NCBI GenBank assembly: GCA_018268375.1 | Contig: JAFDWS010000006.1 | Span: forward strand, 248,001-312,000 | Direction: 5' to 3' | Length of the DNA stretch: 64,000 nt | From: Armatimonadota bacterium | GTDB lineage: Bacteria; Armatimonadota; Fimbriimonadia; Fimbriimonadales; Fimbriimonadaceae | Part shown: one piece after another, positions 15,794-25,395 of the stretch | How positions within the stretch are numbered: the stretch's first letter is position 1 | Layout of the letters: the number at the start of each line of letters is the position of its first letter | Position numbers and translations under genes: made by a program | Notes under the pieces: model-generated | What the model was told of the DNA's origin: nothing | Seen by the model: only the letters and a program-made list of their open reading frames with translations | The model's database searches: none

Positions 15794-17053
15794 ATGATCT
15801 TCGCATTAGCCATCGCCAACTTCCAGCTTCGGCCATCGGAGTACGTGATCGGCCGGTGTGCCGAAGCGCACAAAGCCTTGTCGCGAGCCTCCGTCACGGT
15901 CAAAGTGGCGACCATTGGGGCTGAGAAGACCGAGAACTTGACGTATCGGCTCGCTTACAACCGCGGAACCGCAGCACGCTTGGAGGTCGTGAGAACAGCT
16001 CCGCTGACCGTCGTCGTCGAGCCGAAGAGGATCGTTCAATTCGATGGCAAGACCGGCCAGTACACGATCGGCAAGCGGCAGCAAGGCTCGCTCGCGGAAG
16101 AAATCAAGGCCACGGGGGCGACTTCGGACGAGGTGATCGCCAATTTGCTCGATCCCGAAGGCATCCCCAGGATGCTGCGAGACCTCAACAAGAAGGGGCT
16201 GTGGATGCTGGAAGCTCGGCCATCCGGGATCACGGCGGCTTGTCTCATGCCCGACGGGAGGATGGAAGTCACGGCCGATCCGCAGACCCACCTCCTTCGC
16301 CACATCGCGATGAAAATGCAGAAGTACGGCACGGACTATTGGTTCAGCTATGGCCAGCCGCCCGCTTCCATCCAGTTCTCGCCCCCTACGGGCGCCTATC
16401 AGACGACCGAACTACGCCCTCAGATCACGAGACCAAAGCCAACGACCCGCCAAGAAAGCCGATTGGTCGCCAAGATCTTCGACCGCTACGACAACCCTGG
16501 GCGCCTGGCCTATTCGCTGACCGCCAACAACGAAGACTTCAAGGTCTGGATCGATCATGGAGCGATCAAACAGACGGACGGGAGCGTAACGTGGGCCTAT
16601 GAGCAGGGATTCTTGACACTTGTCGACGCTCGCAGCCGCACATTCGTTTCCGGCCCCGCAAAGCTTTCCGACATGATCGAGGTCGTGGCCAAATGCGGTA
16701 GCCGTGCCGAGACCTTGTTGAGGATGATGCTCCGTGGCATCAATCCCTTCCGGTTCTACTTCAGCCAAAGTCCGGACTTGGTCGTTTCGGGTTCGACCGC
16801 CATTGAAGGTAACCAAAGCACGATCATGGAGGCGAAGGGCAAATCGAGCACGTACTCCCTAATCGTGAGGGATTCTGACGGCTTCGTGTACAGCATCATG
16901 CCGCTTGTGGCAGGCAAGCCAGGCAGCGACCTGCCGTCCTCGCCCCGAACCTACAAGCCGTTGGCGCAGCCCCCCGGTTCCTTCAAGCTTGACGCCCCTG
17001 CCGGTTATCAAAGAAAAACGGTGGCCGACCTCGTAGGCCAGCCACCGCCCTAG
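15794..17053 (+). CDS. Secreted hypothetical protein with two LolA-like halves
   Basis: The 419-aa product begins with a weak hydrophobic start (MIFALAIANFQL). Its two halves each read like an outer-membrane lipoprotein sorting (LolA-type) or DUF2092-like beta fold. In half one, the strands YRLAYNRGTAARLEVVRTAP, RIVQFDGKTGQYTIG, and VTADPQTHLLRHIAMKM recur in the order typical of that fold. Half two repeats it with RLAYSLTANNEDFKVWID, GFLTLVDARSRTFVSG and STYSLIVRDSDGFVYSI. It follows the nucleoside transporter by 1 nt, yet no functional tie is evident. The family is suggested by pattern only. Confidence 0.6.
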   Translation: MIFALAIANFQLRPSEYVIGRCAEAHKALSRASVTVKVATIGAEKTENLTYRLAYNRGTAARLEVVRTAPLTVVVEPKRIVQFDGKTGQYTIGKRQQGSLAEEIKATGATSDEVIANLLDPEGIPRMLRDLNKKGLWMLEARPSGITAACLMPDGRMEVTADPQTHLLRHIAMKMQKYGTDYWFSYGQPPASIQFSPPTGAYQTTELRPQITRPKPTTRQESRLVAKIFDRYDNPGRLAYSLTANNEDFKVWIDHGAIKQTDGSVTWAYEQGFLTLVDARSRTFVSGPAKLSDMIEVVAKCGSRAETLLRMMLRGINPFRFYFSQSPDLVVSGSTAIEGNQSTIMEAKGKSSTYSLIVRDSDGFVYSIMPLVAGKPGSDLPSSPRTYKPLAQPPGSFKLDAPAGYQRKTVADLVGQPPP

Positions 17054-17071
17054 ACTCCCTCTTTCCGCGCC

Positions 17072-18313
17072 TTAAGGCGTGTTGAACGTCTTGACCGCAA
17101 GGGCCACAGCCTCATCGGCCTTGCCGAAAACGGCTGGGGTCGCCTCTTTGTCGGGGACCAATCCGTTGCCTTCTATTCGGAGCCCGTTGATCGTCACGTA
17201 GTCCATCACCGGGTACTGCAACAAGAACCGCTCGGAGATCGGTCGCATCAGTGACGCCAGGACGGCGCCCGCCGACTTCGAGCCGATCAGCTTCGCGCCT
17301 TTCTTCTCTCGGAGAGCAGCAGCCATCATCTCACTCGCGCTTCCGGTGCCCCCGTTGATCAAGACAGCAACCTTGCCGGCGTAATGCTCGGATCGGGGCG
17401 TGTCGGGGCGCAACCGGACCTTGTCAGGCACCCATTTGGCGACCTCGATGGCGTCGATGCCCGGCTTGCCCGTGGACTTGGAGTAGTCGTCGGCCATGAG
17501 TCGGTTCACGAACGTGCCGATCGGATCCGAGGTGTCGAAGAAATAGCTGGCCAAGTTCAGAAGGTTCTGCACCTGTCCGCCGCCGTTCGACCTCAGATCC
17601 AGGATGAGGTTCTTGGAAGACATCGCCTCGTTCATGATTTCGGCGACGCGATACTTCTTGTATCCCAGGTCAAAGGTTGGGATGGTCACCATGGCAGTGT
17701 CCTTGCTGACCCAGGTGATGCTCTCCGGAATGTCGGTGGAGAACTTCCGCCTCTTGATTTCGAAATCGATCTTCTTGGACTTTCGCTCGACAGTGACCTT
17801 GACGGTCGTGCCCTCTTCGCCAGCCAGGTCGGCCGTCGTCTTGACAGGCTTGCCGTCACCCGTGATGATAAGGTCTCCAGGCTCCATCCCGACTTCCTCC
17901 GCTGGAGTGCCGGGGAACACCATGACGATCCTCAGCCCCTTCTCTTCGGGCTGGATTCTGACCCCGAGCCCGACCATCTTTCGGTTGTTCCGAACGTCGG
18001 CCGCCTGGGGTGAAAACAGAACGATGTGGCTGAAACCGAAGTCGTGGAGGGCTTCGTTCATCGTGGCCGTGAACTGGGCATCGTCCTTAGCCGCGTCAAT
18101 GTCCTTTCGATGCTTCAGGACAAGGTCGGGCCACTTCTTGAAGTCGACGCCAGGGACATAGGCAGACTTCGTGATGATGCTCTCCATGTCCTTAAGGACC
18201 GTGTCCTTCTGTTCTGTCGTGATCGCGGAGGGGCCTTGAGCCGCTCCAATTTGAAATGCGACGGCGGCAAGAACCGCGACGCCTAAGCTCCGGAGTCTGG
18301 TGAAAGTAGACAT
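17072..18313 (-). CDS. S41-family peptidase with PDZ domain (CtpA-like), secreted
   Basis: Tail-specific proteases of family S41 cleave proteins in the periplasm from the C-terminus. The 413-aa protein has a signal peptide (residues 1-26, ending IGAAQ). A PDZ domain near residues 110-190 contains GLGVRIQ, FPGTPAEEVGMEPGDLI and GKPVKTTADL. The peptidase domain contains ILDLRSNGGGQVQN, the nucleophile region INGGTGSASEMMAAALRE and the general base Lys in IGSKSAG. The ATG at 18313 (MSTFTRL) is chosen for its signal peptide; GGA lies 8 nt upstream. It is a single gene followed by a 12-bp palindrome over its stop codon. Confidence 0.9.
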   Translation of the reverse strand: MSTFTRLRSLGVAVLAAVAFQIGAAQGPSAITTEQKDTVLKDMESIITKSAYVPGVDFKKWPDLVLKHRKDIDAAKDDAQFTATMNEALHDFGFSHIVLFSPQAADVRNNRKMVGLGVRIQPEEKGLRIVMVFPGTPAEEVGMEPGDLIITGDGKPVKTTADLAGEEGTTVKVTVERKSKKIDFEIKRRKFSTDIPESITWVSKDTAMVTIPTFDLGYKKYRVAEIMNEAMSSKNLILDLRSNGGGQVQNLLNLASYFFDTSDPIGTFVNRLMADDYSKSTGKPGIDAIEVAKWVPDKVRLRPDTPRSEHYAGKVAVLINGGTGSASEMMAAALREKKGAKLIGSKSAGAVLASLMRPISERFLLQYPVMDYVTINGLRIEGNGLVPDKEATPAVFGKADEAVALAVKTFNTP

Positions 18314-18422
18314 TGGTGTCATCCACAATGGAACTGGTCAGTCCACGCACTGGACTACGATTCTATCGGTAGAAATCGTGCCCATTCCCAACCGATTGTG
18401 ACGCTCAACACCCGTTTTCGGT

Positions 18423-19820
18423 TCAAAGAAAGTGCCCTTTGAGTATGCGGAGGGCGATCTCGAAGTAGATCACCAGTCCCGTTGCGTCGACGAAGGTCGA
18501 GATGAACGGGGCACTCATGACGGCCGGGTCGAGGTTCATGCGCTTGGCAGTCAACGGCAAAAGTGACCCGACCGAGGCCGACCACAGCACCACGGCTGGG
18601 AGCGAACTGGCCACGACGAGCGAGAGGGAGACTCCGCTCGACCATCCTAGCGGAGGCGGGAGCGCAGCCCGCAAGTACCCAGCAACACCCAAGGACAAGC
18701 CGATCAAGATGGCGACAACCACCTCCCTTCTCACCACGAGGAACCAGTCTCTAGGTGTGATCTCGCCGATCGCCAACGCACGCGTGATCGTCGTCGTCAC
18801 TTGGGAGCCACTGTTGCCGCCGGCGCCGATGATGAGGGGAATGAAGAACGTCAAGGGAGCCAAGTTCAGCTCATCGCCCTTGCCGTAGTGGCGCATGACT
18901 TGGCCAGTGAGCGACTCGGCGACGAACAGTCCGAGCAACCAAGGGAAACGCCTCTTGAAGAGTTGCCAGACGCCGAGCGAGACGTAAGACTCGGCGGTTC
19001 CTGAGACAGCACCAAGTGCGAGCACGTCTTTCGTGTCCGCCTCTCGGAGGATCGACTGGGCGTCGTCACCGGTGAAGAGGCCCATCATCCGACCGTGGTC
19101 GTCTACGACAGGAAGCGCGTAGAACCCGTACTTGGACATGCGTCGGGCGGCGTCCTCGTCCGTTTCTTCGACGGCCGCGACCACCACTTCCTTGTTCATC
19201 AGTTCGGAAGCCTTGGTCTCAGGGTCGGCGCGAAGCGCCTTGCGCAGACTGAAGATGCCCTGCAAGAACCGATCGTCGTCGACCACATAAACGTCGTTGA
19301 CGGTCTCGTACTTTTCGAGGGGGGCGGTGCGCAGGTCGGCGAGCAACTGCCACATCGACATGTCCGGCTTTACTTCGAAGAACCGCTCGGTCATGACGCG
19401 GCCCACGGAGCCCTTGGGATAGACCATAAGGCGTCTGATCTCGCGTGCGTCCTCGTCCGGGATCACCTCGAGGAGGGCCTCGAAGCGCTCCGGGTCTAGC
19501 TCCTCCTGCAAGTCCAAGGCGTCGTCCATGGGGAGGACGTCCAGATAGGCCGCCAGAACCGTGTCCGGTAGCTCGGTCATGTATTGCCGCGCCGTCTCCG
19601 TAGGAAGTTCGACCATGACCGCGGCCGCCTGAAGGTCGTCGAGCTTGGACAAGAGGTCGATGCCTTCATCGACGGGGAGGCGACCAAGCGAGTGGGCGAT
19701 GTCCTCGGGAAACTCTCCTGATAGCTCTTGCTTGACGACGTCCGCGTTTTTGGACTTCGCCAACGACCTGATCCTCTCGATCAGGTTCACATGGTTGTCT
19801 TTGTTCGGCCTCCTCGCCAT
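18423..19820 (-). CDS. mgtE: Magnesium transporter MgtE
   Basis: MgtE is a Mg2+-gated channel in the inner membrane. The 465-aa protein has the cytosolic MgtE N-domain (residues 10-130, with helical repeats ending DAREIRRLMVYP) and GSVGRVMT leading into two CBS domains (about 135-255). It has about five C-terminal transmembrane helices. The pore-region motif GAGGNSGSQVTTTITRALA and the C-terminal DPAVMSAPFISTFVDATGL are both present; the latter carries the conserved Asp and Pro of the ion path. The ATG at 19820 is used; an in-frame GTG three codons upstream is possible. No Mg2+ riboswitch is visible in the short leader. Confidence 0.95.
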   Translation of the reverse strand: MARRPNKDNHVNLIERIRSLAKSKNADVVKQELSGEFPEDIAHSLGRLPVDEGIDLLSKLDDLQAAAVMVELPTETARQYMTELPDTVLAAYLDVLPMDDALDLQEELDPERFEALLEVIPDEDAREIRRLMVYPKGSVGRVMTERFFEVKPDMSMWQLLADLRTAPLEKYETVNDVYVVDDDRFLQGIFSLRKALRADPETKASELMNKEVVVAAVEETDEDAARRMSKYGFYALPVVDDHGRMMGLFTGDDAQSILREADTKDVLALGAVSGTAESYVSLGVWQLFKRRFPWLLGLFVAESLTGQVMRHYGKGDELNLAPLTFFIPLIIGAGGNSGSQVTTTITRALAIGEITPRDWFLVVRREVVVAILIGLSLGVAGYLRAALPPPLGWSSGVSLSLVVASSLPAVVLWSASVGSLLPLTAKRMNLDPAVMSAPFISTFVDATGLVIYFEIALRILKGHFL

Positions 19821-19933
19821 CGTTGTCACCTTGTCCAGCGGCGAACGGAGGCCCGGCTTCCTTGCCGTCTAGCCCCAGATCGCGCTCTGAGTTCGACTTG
19901 AAACGTCCATAGGTTCGCGGACCAGGAGGGCGG

Positions 19934-19939
19934 TACCAT
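19934..19939 (+). promoter_or_regulatory. -10-like TACCAT, leaderless position, tilS
   Basis: TACCAT ends 7 nt before the second of two consecutive GTG codons (19947). This spacing matches other genes here and favours that GTG over the one at 19944. Confidence 0.45.
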
Positions 19940-19946
19940 CAAGGTG

Positions 19947-21353
19947 GTGCTGAGCCAGTTCCTGGACCACCTCGAATCTACCGGTCTCGTTCCTCCCGGC
20001 GCAAGAGTCCTTCTCGGTTATTCGGGAGGGGCAGACTCGACGTGTCTGCTTCATCTCATGAAGATGGCGGGTTTCGACATCGTGGCGGCCCATCTCCACC
20101 ATGGACAAAGACCGGAAGCCGAGCATGAATTGGACCGTTGTTCAAGCTTCGCCGAGGAGATCTCTGTGCCCTTCCTTTCGGGGCGTGCGGACGTCCCTGC
20201 GCTCGCCCGCGACACGAAAACCAGCATAGAGGAGGCTGGCCGGAACGCCCGCTATGCCTTCTTCCAGACGGCCATGCTGCAGACTGGCTGCAACTTGGTC
20301 GCCACCGCCCACACTCTCGACGACCACGTGGAGACCGTTCTGCTGAACTTGACCCGAGGGACCGGACTATCAGGGCTTACAGGAATTCACGCCCGCCGGC
20401 ACGAAATCGTACGGCCCTTGCTTGCCTTCACACGCGCCGAGACAAGGGCTTACTGCGAGTCCCACGGGCTGTGGTTCCACGACGACCCCGCCAACTTCGA
20501 TGTCGCCAACGCCAGGACGCGAATCCGCCACCGCGTGGCACCAGAACTTGAGACCTTGAACCCAAAGTGGGCGGGTGCGGTGGCCCGCTTAGCCGAGATT
20601 GCCTCGGAGGAAGACTCCTTCCTTGACGCTCTCGCTGTCTCGAACCTGGCGCCATGCGAACGGCAGACGAACGGCCGGCTGTGGTTCCTCACGAAAGACT
20701 GCGAAGCCTCGTTCGACAAGGCAGGCCTCCTTGCAACGTCCCCAGTACTCCTCAGGCGGGCTGTCCGACTTGTCGTAGAGGCGCTGGGCGGCCAATTGGA
20801 CTACGCAGGGACGCTCGGCCTCGTCGAGTCCCTCGCGTCTTCGAAGGGGTCGTGGACGGCCTTGGGTGGCCACGTCGTCGTCGAGTGGGACGAAAAAGAC
20901 GCACACTTTCGCCAGACCCGGCCGGACGAGCCTTTCCGATTCCCGATGACCGTCCCCGGAGAGACTGAGAGCCAGGAGTTCGACTGGGTCCTCTCCGCTC
21001 AGTACTCGCAGAACCTGGATTTCGGTCGCGACCGCGGCTCGCTCGAAGCGTGCCTCGACCCAGAGGCCCTGAAAGGCTCCCTCTACTTCCGTACCGCCCA
21101 GGCTGGTGAAGCGATCACTCCGATTGGGTTCAAGGGAACCCGAAAGCTCTCAGACATGTTTCAGGAAACAGGGCTCACGCTCGCTGCCCGCCGGAGGTTG
21201 CCGGTGGTCTGTGACTTCATCGGGCCGGTATGGGTGCCTGGTGTCGCACTGGCTGATCGGGTCAAAATGACCGAGAATTCCCAGAGGGCTCTACGTATGA
21301 AGCTCGCTCCGTCGCCTGGGACGAGCGGAACGAGCCAAGGGGTTTACGCGTAG
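19947..21353 (+). CDS. tilS: tRNA(Ile)-lysidine synthetase
   Basis: TilS puts lysine on C34 of the AUA-reading tRNA-Ile, which is essential for decoding. The 468-aa protein has the PP-loop SGGADSTCLL near residue 27. It also has AHLHHGQRPEAEHELDRC, the ATAHTLDDHVETVLLNLTRGTGLSGLTGI block and the R-x-R-HR segment (TRIRHRVAPEL). The C-terminal domain carries the TilS-C signature KGTRKLSDMFQE. Length is typical. GTG start at 19947 follows from the -10 spacing; GTG 19944 is the alternative. It is 34 nt upstream of ftsH, a common pairing in bacteria, where tilS, hpt and ftsH are neighbours. Confidence 0.95.
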   Translation: MLSQFLDHLESTGLVPPGARVLLGYSGGADSTCLLHLMKMAGFDIVAAHLHHGQRPEAEHELDRCSSFAEEISVPFLSGRADVPALARDTKTSIEEAGRNARYAFFQTAMLQTGCNLVATAHTLDDHVETVLLNLTRGTGLSGLTGIHARRHEIVRPLLAFTRAETRAYCESHGLWFHDDPANFDVANARTRIRHRVAPELETLNPKWAGAVARLAEIASEEDSFLDALAVSNLAPCERQTNGRLWFLTKDCEASFDKAGLLATSPVLLRRAVRLVVEALGGQLDYAGTLGLVESLASSKGSWTALGGHVVVEWDEKDAHFRQTRPDEPFRFPMTVPGETESQEFDWVLSAQYSQNLDFGRDRGSLEACLDPEALKGSLYFRTAQAGEAITPIGFKGTRKLSDMFQETGLTLAARRRLPVVCDFIGPVWVPGVALADRVKMTENSQRALRMKLAPSPGTSGTSQGVYA

Positions 21354-21387
21354 GTAAACCAGACCCGCAAATCTTTTTGGAGAAAAG

Positions 21388-23322
21388 TTGAACAGACCGA
21401 ACGCCCGAGTCCTGATCGTCCTCGTCATCGTCCTCGTCATGGGGATCGCAGTGGTGAACTTGCTCGCAAGTCCTTCTGGCTTGATGTTCCCCAGCAACCA
21501 GCCGAAGAAGCTGAGCGCACTTGACTTCCAAAGAGAGGTCAACGCCGGCAACGTCAGGACGATTCATTGGCAGCAACTCGATCTTTCCGGCGAGCTCAAG
21601 AACGATAAGAAGTTCACGGTCGAGGGCTATGGCGATCCCAACGCGCAGGGAGCTATCGGCAAGCGCGGCGAGTGGATCAATTCTGGAATCGATGTCAAGG
21701 TCGAGCCCGCGCCTGCCTCGCAAGGCATGCTTCAAATCATCGGCTACATCTTGACGCCGTTGCTCGTGGGCGTCATCTTTTGGTTCTTCATCAGCCGGGC
21801 CGCCCAAGCGAGCGGCAACCAGGCCATGAACTTTGGGCGAAGCCGGGCCCGCAGGGCGGGCGAGCACGGCCCGAAGGTGACCTTTGAGGACGTCGCGGGA
21901 ATCGACGAGGCTAAGGCCGAGCTCTATGAGATCGTCGACTTCCTCCGCAACACGAAGAAGTACGTCGCGCTCGGCGCCAAGATCCCGAAGGGCATTCTCT
22001 TGACCGGCCCTCCCGGCGTCGGCAAGACCCATTTGGCACGCGCTATCGCGGGCGAGGCTGGGGTTCCGTTCTTCCACATCAGCGGCTCAGACTTCGTCGA
22101 GATGTTCGTCGGCGTGGGCGCCGCCCGTGTGCGTGACTTGTTTGAGACCGCTAAAGCCCATCGGCCCTGTCTGATCTTCGTCGACGAAATCGACGCAGTC
22201 GGGCGCCAACGAGGCGCGGGCCTCGGCGGCGGCCACGATGAGCGCGAGCAGACACTGAACCAGTTGCTCGTCGAGATGGACGGTTTCGACCCCAACACGG
22301 GCGTCATTTTGATCGCGGCCACCAACCGGCCCGACGTCTTGGATCCAGCCCTGCTCAGGCCAGGACGCTTCGACCGGCAGATTGTCGTTGATGCGCCAGA
22401 CGCGCCCGGCAGAGAGGCCATTCTCAAGATTCACGCGAAGGGCAAGCCGCTCGACGGCACCGTCGACCTCGGTGTCATCGCGAAGAGGACGCCGGGCTTC
22501 ACCGGTGCCGACTTGGCGAACGCGCTGAACGAGTCCGCCCTCCTTGCCGCCCGTAACAACAAAACGAAGGTCGGTATGGACGAGATCGAGGAGTCTTTGG
22601 ATCGCGTCATGGTCGGCCCCGCGCGGCGCAACAGGAAACTGATCCAAAAGGATCGGGAGTTGACGGCGTACCACGAGGCCGGTCACGCGATCGTGGGCGA
22701 GCTTTTGGAGCACTGCGATCCCATCCATAAGGTGACGATCTTGCCGCGTGGCATGGCCCTCGGAATCACGTGGTCGCTGCCGGAGATCGAAAAGTACAGC
22801 GTCAGCCGGTCCGAGTTAATGGACGATATCGCCATGAGCCTGGGTGGGCTTGTTGCCGAAGAAGTGGTGTTCGGAGAGCGGTGGACCGGAGCGAGCAGCG
22901 ACCTCGTGCAGGTCACGCGGATCGCGAGAGCGATGGTTTGCGAGTTCGGCATGAGCGAAAGGCTTGGCACACTCGCGATCGGTCGAAGGTCACGTAACCC
23001 CTTCTTGGGTCGTGACTACGCTGAAGATCGAGACTACTCCGAGGACGTTGCCAAACTTATCGACGAAGAGGTCCGCCACATCGTGGACACGTGCCGTCAG
23101 CGCGCTCAGGACATCCTGACGCAACGGCGCGACACCATGGACACTCTTGTTGAGGCCCTTATGGAGCGCGAGACTCTGAGCCGTGAGGAGTTCTTGGCCA
23201 TCATGGCCGGAGAGCCGCTTCCCGAGCCCAAAGTGAAAGCCGAGCTCCCTGCCGAGCCGGTGTCCGAAACCGACCGTCCGGCGCCTTCTGTTCCACCGAG
23301 GCTTGAGCCAGGCACCGCCTGA
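21388..23322 (+). CDS. ftsH: ATP-dependent zinc metalloprotease FtsH
   Basis: FtsH is a hexameric membrane-anchored AAA+ protease that degrades membrane and regulatory proteins. The 644-aa protein has a first transmembrane helix (residues 8-28), a periplasmic loop and a second helix (about 118-138). The AAA domain has Walker [10 protein letters not shown] near residue 208, Walker [11 protein letters not shown] near residue 265, and the [24 protein letters not shown]. The zinc site is HEAGH near residue 430, with a downstream Asp in DLVQVT. The TTG start at 21388 has GGAG 7-8 nt upstream. The last 40 residues are Pro/Glu-rich. Between the second TM helix and the AAA domain it has an unremarkable basic linker. 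Confidence 0.97.
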   Translation: MNRPNARVLIVLVIVLVMGIAVVNLLASPSGLMFPSNQPKKLSALDFQREVNAGNVRTIHWQQLDLSGELKNDKKFTVEGYGDPNAQGAIGKRGEWINSGIDVKVEPAPASQGMLQIIGYILTPLLVGVIFWFFISRAAQASGNQAMNFGRSRARRAGEHGPKVTFEDVAGIDEAKAELYEIVDFLRNTKKYVALGAKIPKGILLTGPPGVGKTHLARAIAGEAGVPFFHISGSDFVEMFVGVGAARVRDLFETAKAHRPCLIFVDEIDAVGRQRGAGLGGGHDEREQTLNQLLVEMDGFDPNTGVILIAATNRPDVLDPALLRPGRFDRQIVVDAPDAPGREAILKIHAKGKPLDGTVDLGVIAKRTPGFTGADLANALNESALLAARNNKTKVGMDEIEESLDRVMVGPARRNRKLIQKDRELTAYHEAGHAIVGELLEHCDPIHKVTILPRGMALGITWSLPEIEKYSVSRSELMDDIAMSLGGLVAEEVVFGERWTGASSDLVQVTRIARAMVCEFGMSERLGTLAIGRRSRNPFLGRDYAEDRDYSEDVAKLIDEEVRHIVDTCRQRAQDILTQRRDTMDTLVEALMERETLSREEFLAIMAGEPLPEPKVKAELPAEPVSETDRPAPSVPPRLEPGTA

Positions 23323-23360
23323 GTGCGGTAACATTCGGCAAAACTCGTTCGGGACAATTG

Positions 23361-23705
23361 ATGAACGTCCAGGAAGCATACGATCGCGGGTTTGCTTTGC
23401 GGTGCGAGGGTCGTTATGGTGAGGCGAAATTAGCCTTCCAACAGGTGCTGCAGCAGGATCCGGGACACATTCAAAGCCGTTGGCAAATGGCTCTCATACA
23501 AGGTTTCGAGGGTGACTTCGACGGATCCCTCGAGGCCTTGCGCCAACTGTCGCTTCAGGTGCCCACCAACCTGGACGTCCTCAATGACCTTGCCATGACG
23601 TACAACATGCTCGGTTATCCTGACGAAGCGTGCGCAGCTTTCAAGGCGATCCTGGCGATTAATCCCGACCACGAGAACGCGCTCCGGCAGATCCGTTACT
23701 GCTAA
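23361..23705 (+). CDS. Small tetratricopeptide-repeat protein
   Basis: The 114-aa cytoplasmic protein is three TPR units end to end. Each shows the W/G/Y-A-F-P spacing: AYDRGFALRCEGRYGEAKLAFQQVLQQDP, the middle SRWQMALIQGF unit, and LNDLAMTYNMLGYPDEACAAFKAILAINP. The ATG at 23361 is preceded by an in-frame TTG. It lies 38 nt after ftsH and may be co-transcribed with it. TPRs mediate protein-protein contacts; the partner is unknown. Confidence 0.85.
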   Translation: MNVQEAYDRGFALRCEGRYGEAKLAFQQVLQQDPGHIQSRWQMALIQGFEGDFDGSLEALRQLSLQVPTNLDVLNDLAMTYNMLGYPDEACAAFKAILAINPDHENALRQIRYC

Positions 23706-23759
23706 AAGAAAAGGGCGCGGGCACCGCCCACGCCTAATCGAGCTTTCGTCGTTCTGTTC

Positions 23760-23778
23760 GCCGGGTCTTGCGCCCGGC
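23760..23778 (+). terminator. Weak terminator-like hairpin after the TPR gene
   Basis: GCCGGG and CCCGGC pair across a 7-nt loop and are followed by CTTT. A second G+C-rich hairpin (GGGCG/CGCCC) lies about 45 nt upstream. The T-tail is short, so termination is possible but not certain. Confidence 0.4.
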
Positions 23779-23867
23779 CTTTGAAGTCAATATCCCGCCC
23801 CTTGGTTAAATCGTCGTCATTTTCGGGACTATCTTCGCCATCTCGGGCCTATCGGCCTAGCACGGGA

Positions 23868-23873
23868 TAGAAT
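23868..23873 (+). promoter_or_regulatory. -10-like TAGAAT, leaderless position, trpG/pabA
   Basis: TAGAAT ends 8 nt before GTG 23882, which has no ribosome binding site. Confidence 0.5.
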
Positions 23874-23881
23874 CTGAACCT

Positions 23882-24472
23882 GTGATCCTGGTCATCGACA
23901 ATTACGACAGCTTCACCTACAACCTCGTGCAGTACCTCGGGCTCTGCGGGGCTGAGGCCGTTGTGAAGCGCAACGACGAGATCGGGATTGAAGACATCTC
24001 CGCGCTCGCGCCTGCAGGCATCCTCCTATCGCCGGGCCCGTGCCGCCCGTCCGACTCCGGCGTCTGCATCGCGATCAGCCAAGCCGCCCTAACACCAGGC
24101 TCCCCCATCCTCGGCACGCCGCTCTTCGGCGTCTGTCTGGGGCACCAAACGATCGGCATGGTCAGTGGAGCGACCGTGGCCCGAGCGGGCAAGATCATGC
24201 ATGGCAAGACGAGCATGGTCGAACATGACGGGCAGGGCCTCTTCGCTGGCCTACCGAGCCCGTTCGAAGCCGTGCGATATCATTCTTTGACCGTCCGGTC
24301 CGAGACCATTCCCGACGACTTCGATGTCACGGCGAGGGCGACCGACGACAACGAGGTGATGGGCTTCCGCCACCGGTCCCTCCCCATCGAATCGGTCCAG
24401 TTCCATCCCGAATCGGTGCTGACCGACAACGGAATCCAGATCGTCCGCAACTTCGTCTCTATGGTGGGCTGA
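23882..24472 (+). CDS. Anthranilate / aminodeoxychorismate synthase glutamine amidotransferase
   Basis: This class I glutamine amidotransferase supplies ammonia to TrpE or PabB, or both. The 196-aa protein starts ILVIDNYDSFTYNLVQYL, the family N-terminus. It has the nucleophile Cys in FGVCLGHQTIG near residue 84 and the His/Glu pair in QFHPESVLT near residue 174. MHGKTSMVEHD is the usual MHGK segment. The gene stands alone, with no trpE or pabB within the window, so trpG and pabA cannot be separated; in many bacteria one protein serves both. Start GTG 23882. Confidence 0.92.
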   Translation: MILVIDNYDSFTYNLVQYLGLCGAEAVVKRNDEIGIEDISALAPAGILLSPGPCRPSDSGVCIAISQAALTPGSPILGTPLFGVCLGHQTIGMVSGATVARAGKIMHGKTSMVEHDGQGLFAGLPSPFEAVRYHSLTVRSETIPDDFDVTARATDDNEVMGFRHRSLPIESVQFHPESVLTDNGIQIVRNFVSMVG

Positions 24473-24512
24473 CGGCCCCGGCGGGCGGACACTCGCGGCC
24501 AAATCGATCAGC

Positions 24513-24518
24513 CACAAT
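24513..24518 (+). promoter_or_regulatory. -10-like CACAAT, leaderless position, thyX
   Basis: CACAAT ends 7 nt before the thyX ATG at 24526, with no Shine-Dalgarno sequence between. Confidence 0.5.
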
Positions 24519-24525
24519 CATCGCC

Positions 24526-25395
24526 ATGGCCCGCATCATCGTCCCCGAAGCAGAAGAACTCGTCGACCAAGAGATCAAGGTGCTCGACAAAGGGTTCGTC
24601 CGCATGGTGGACTATCTTGGCGGGGACCAGCGGATCGTCCAAGCTGCTCGAGTCAGCTATGGCGGTGGCACCAAGAGTTTTCGGCAAGACCGCGGCCTCA
24701 TCCACTACTTGATCAGAAACGAGCACACGTCGCCCTTCGAGCAGGTTGTCCTGACTTTCCATTGCAAGATGCCGGTCTTCGTCGCGCGGCAATGGGTCAG
24801 GCACCGGACGGCGAGGCTGAACGAGATCAGCGGCAGGTATTCAGTCATGCGGGACGAGTTCTATGTTCCCGAGACCGGGCAGATGCGCGGACAAAGCACG
24901 GACAACAAGCAGGCTCGCTCGGACGAGGTGGTCGACGGAGCATCCGGGATGGTGAAGCAAATGATCGACGACCAAGCGGTGCTCTACAGCCACTACGAGC
25001 AGATGCTGGAGGCGGGGCTCGCCCGGGAGATCGCACGCGCGAATCTGCCTCTCAGCCTCTACACCGAGTGGTACTGGCAGTGCGACTTGCACAACCTCTT
25101 CCACTTCCTGGCGCTGAGGATGGACGCCCACGCCCAATACGAGATCCGGGTCTACGCCGAAGCGATGGCGAAGTGTGCCCAAGCGGTGGCCCCGATCGCG
25201 TACGAGGCCTTCGAGGAACATCGGCTCGGTGCGGTCAAGCTCTCGCGGTCGGAATGCGCCGCCCTTGTCCGCATGATCGATGGCCGGGAACCAGGCTTGG
25301 AAGAGCGGCCTCAGGCGATCTTTGAAAAGAAACTTGCCACGATGAGGGCGCTCGAGGTCGCGGAGGCACCCGAAGAGCCTGCATTGCCCCAATGA
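24526..25395 (+). CDS. thyX: FAD-dependent thymidylate synthase
   Basis: ThyX methylates dUMP to dTMP using methylenetetrahydrofolate with FAD as reductant carrier. The 289-aa protein has the defining motif RHRTARLNEISGRYS at about residues 90-104. It also has HTSPFEQVVLTFH for FAD contact, and EIARANLPLSLYTEWYWQCDLHNLFHFLALR, which carries the conserved R-x-LP and the N-x2-F/LR residues. The C-terminal tail is slightly longer than average. Its stop overlaps the ATG of the cyclase gene (ATGA). With tdk (60665) and folD (35239) it covers thymidylate supply. Confidence 0.96.
   Translation: MARIIVPEAEELVDQEIKVLDKGFVRMVDYLGGDQRIVQAARVSYGGGTKSFRQDRGLIHYLIRNEHTSPFEQVVLTFHCKMPVFVARQWVRHRTARLNEISGRYSVMRDEFYVPETGQMRGQSTDNKQARSDEVVDGASGMVKQMIDDQAVLYSHYEQMLEAGLAREIARANLPLSLYTEWYWQCDLHNLFHFLALRMDAHAQYEIRVYAEAMAKCAQAVAPIAYEAFEEHRLGAVKLSRSECAALVRMIDGREPGLEERPQAIFEKKLATMRALEVAEAPEEPALPQ

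Noticed and set aside
17068..17079. 12-bp palindrome CGCCTTAAGGCG as a terminator
   Set aside because: The palindrome covers the stop codon of the S41 protease gene, has no loop space and no T-tail, so it cannot form an intrinsic terminator.
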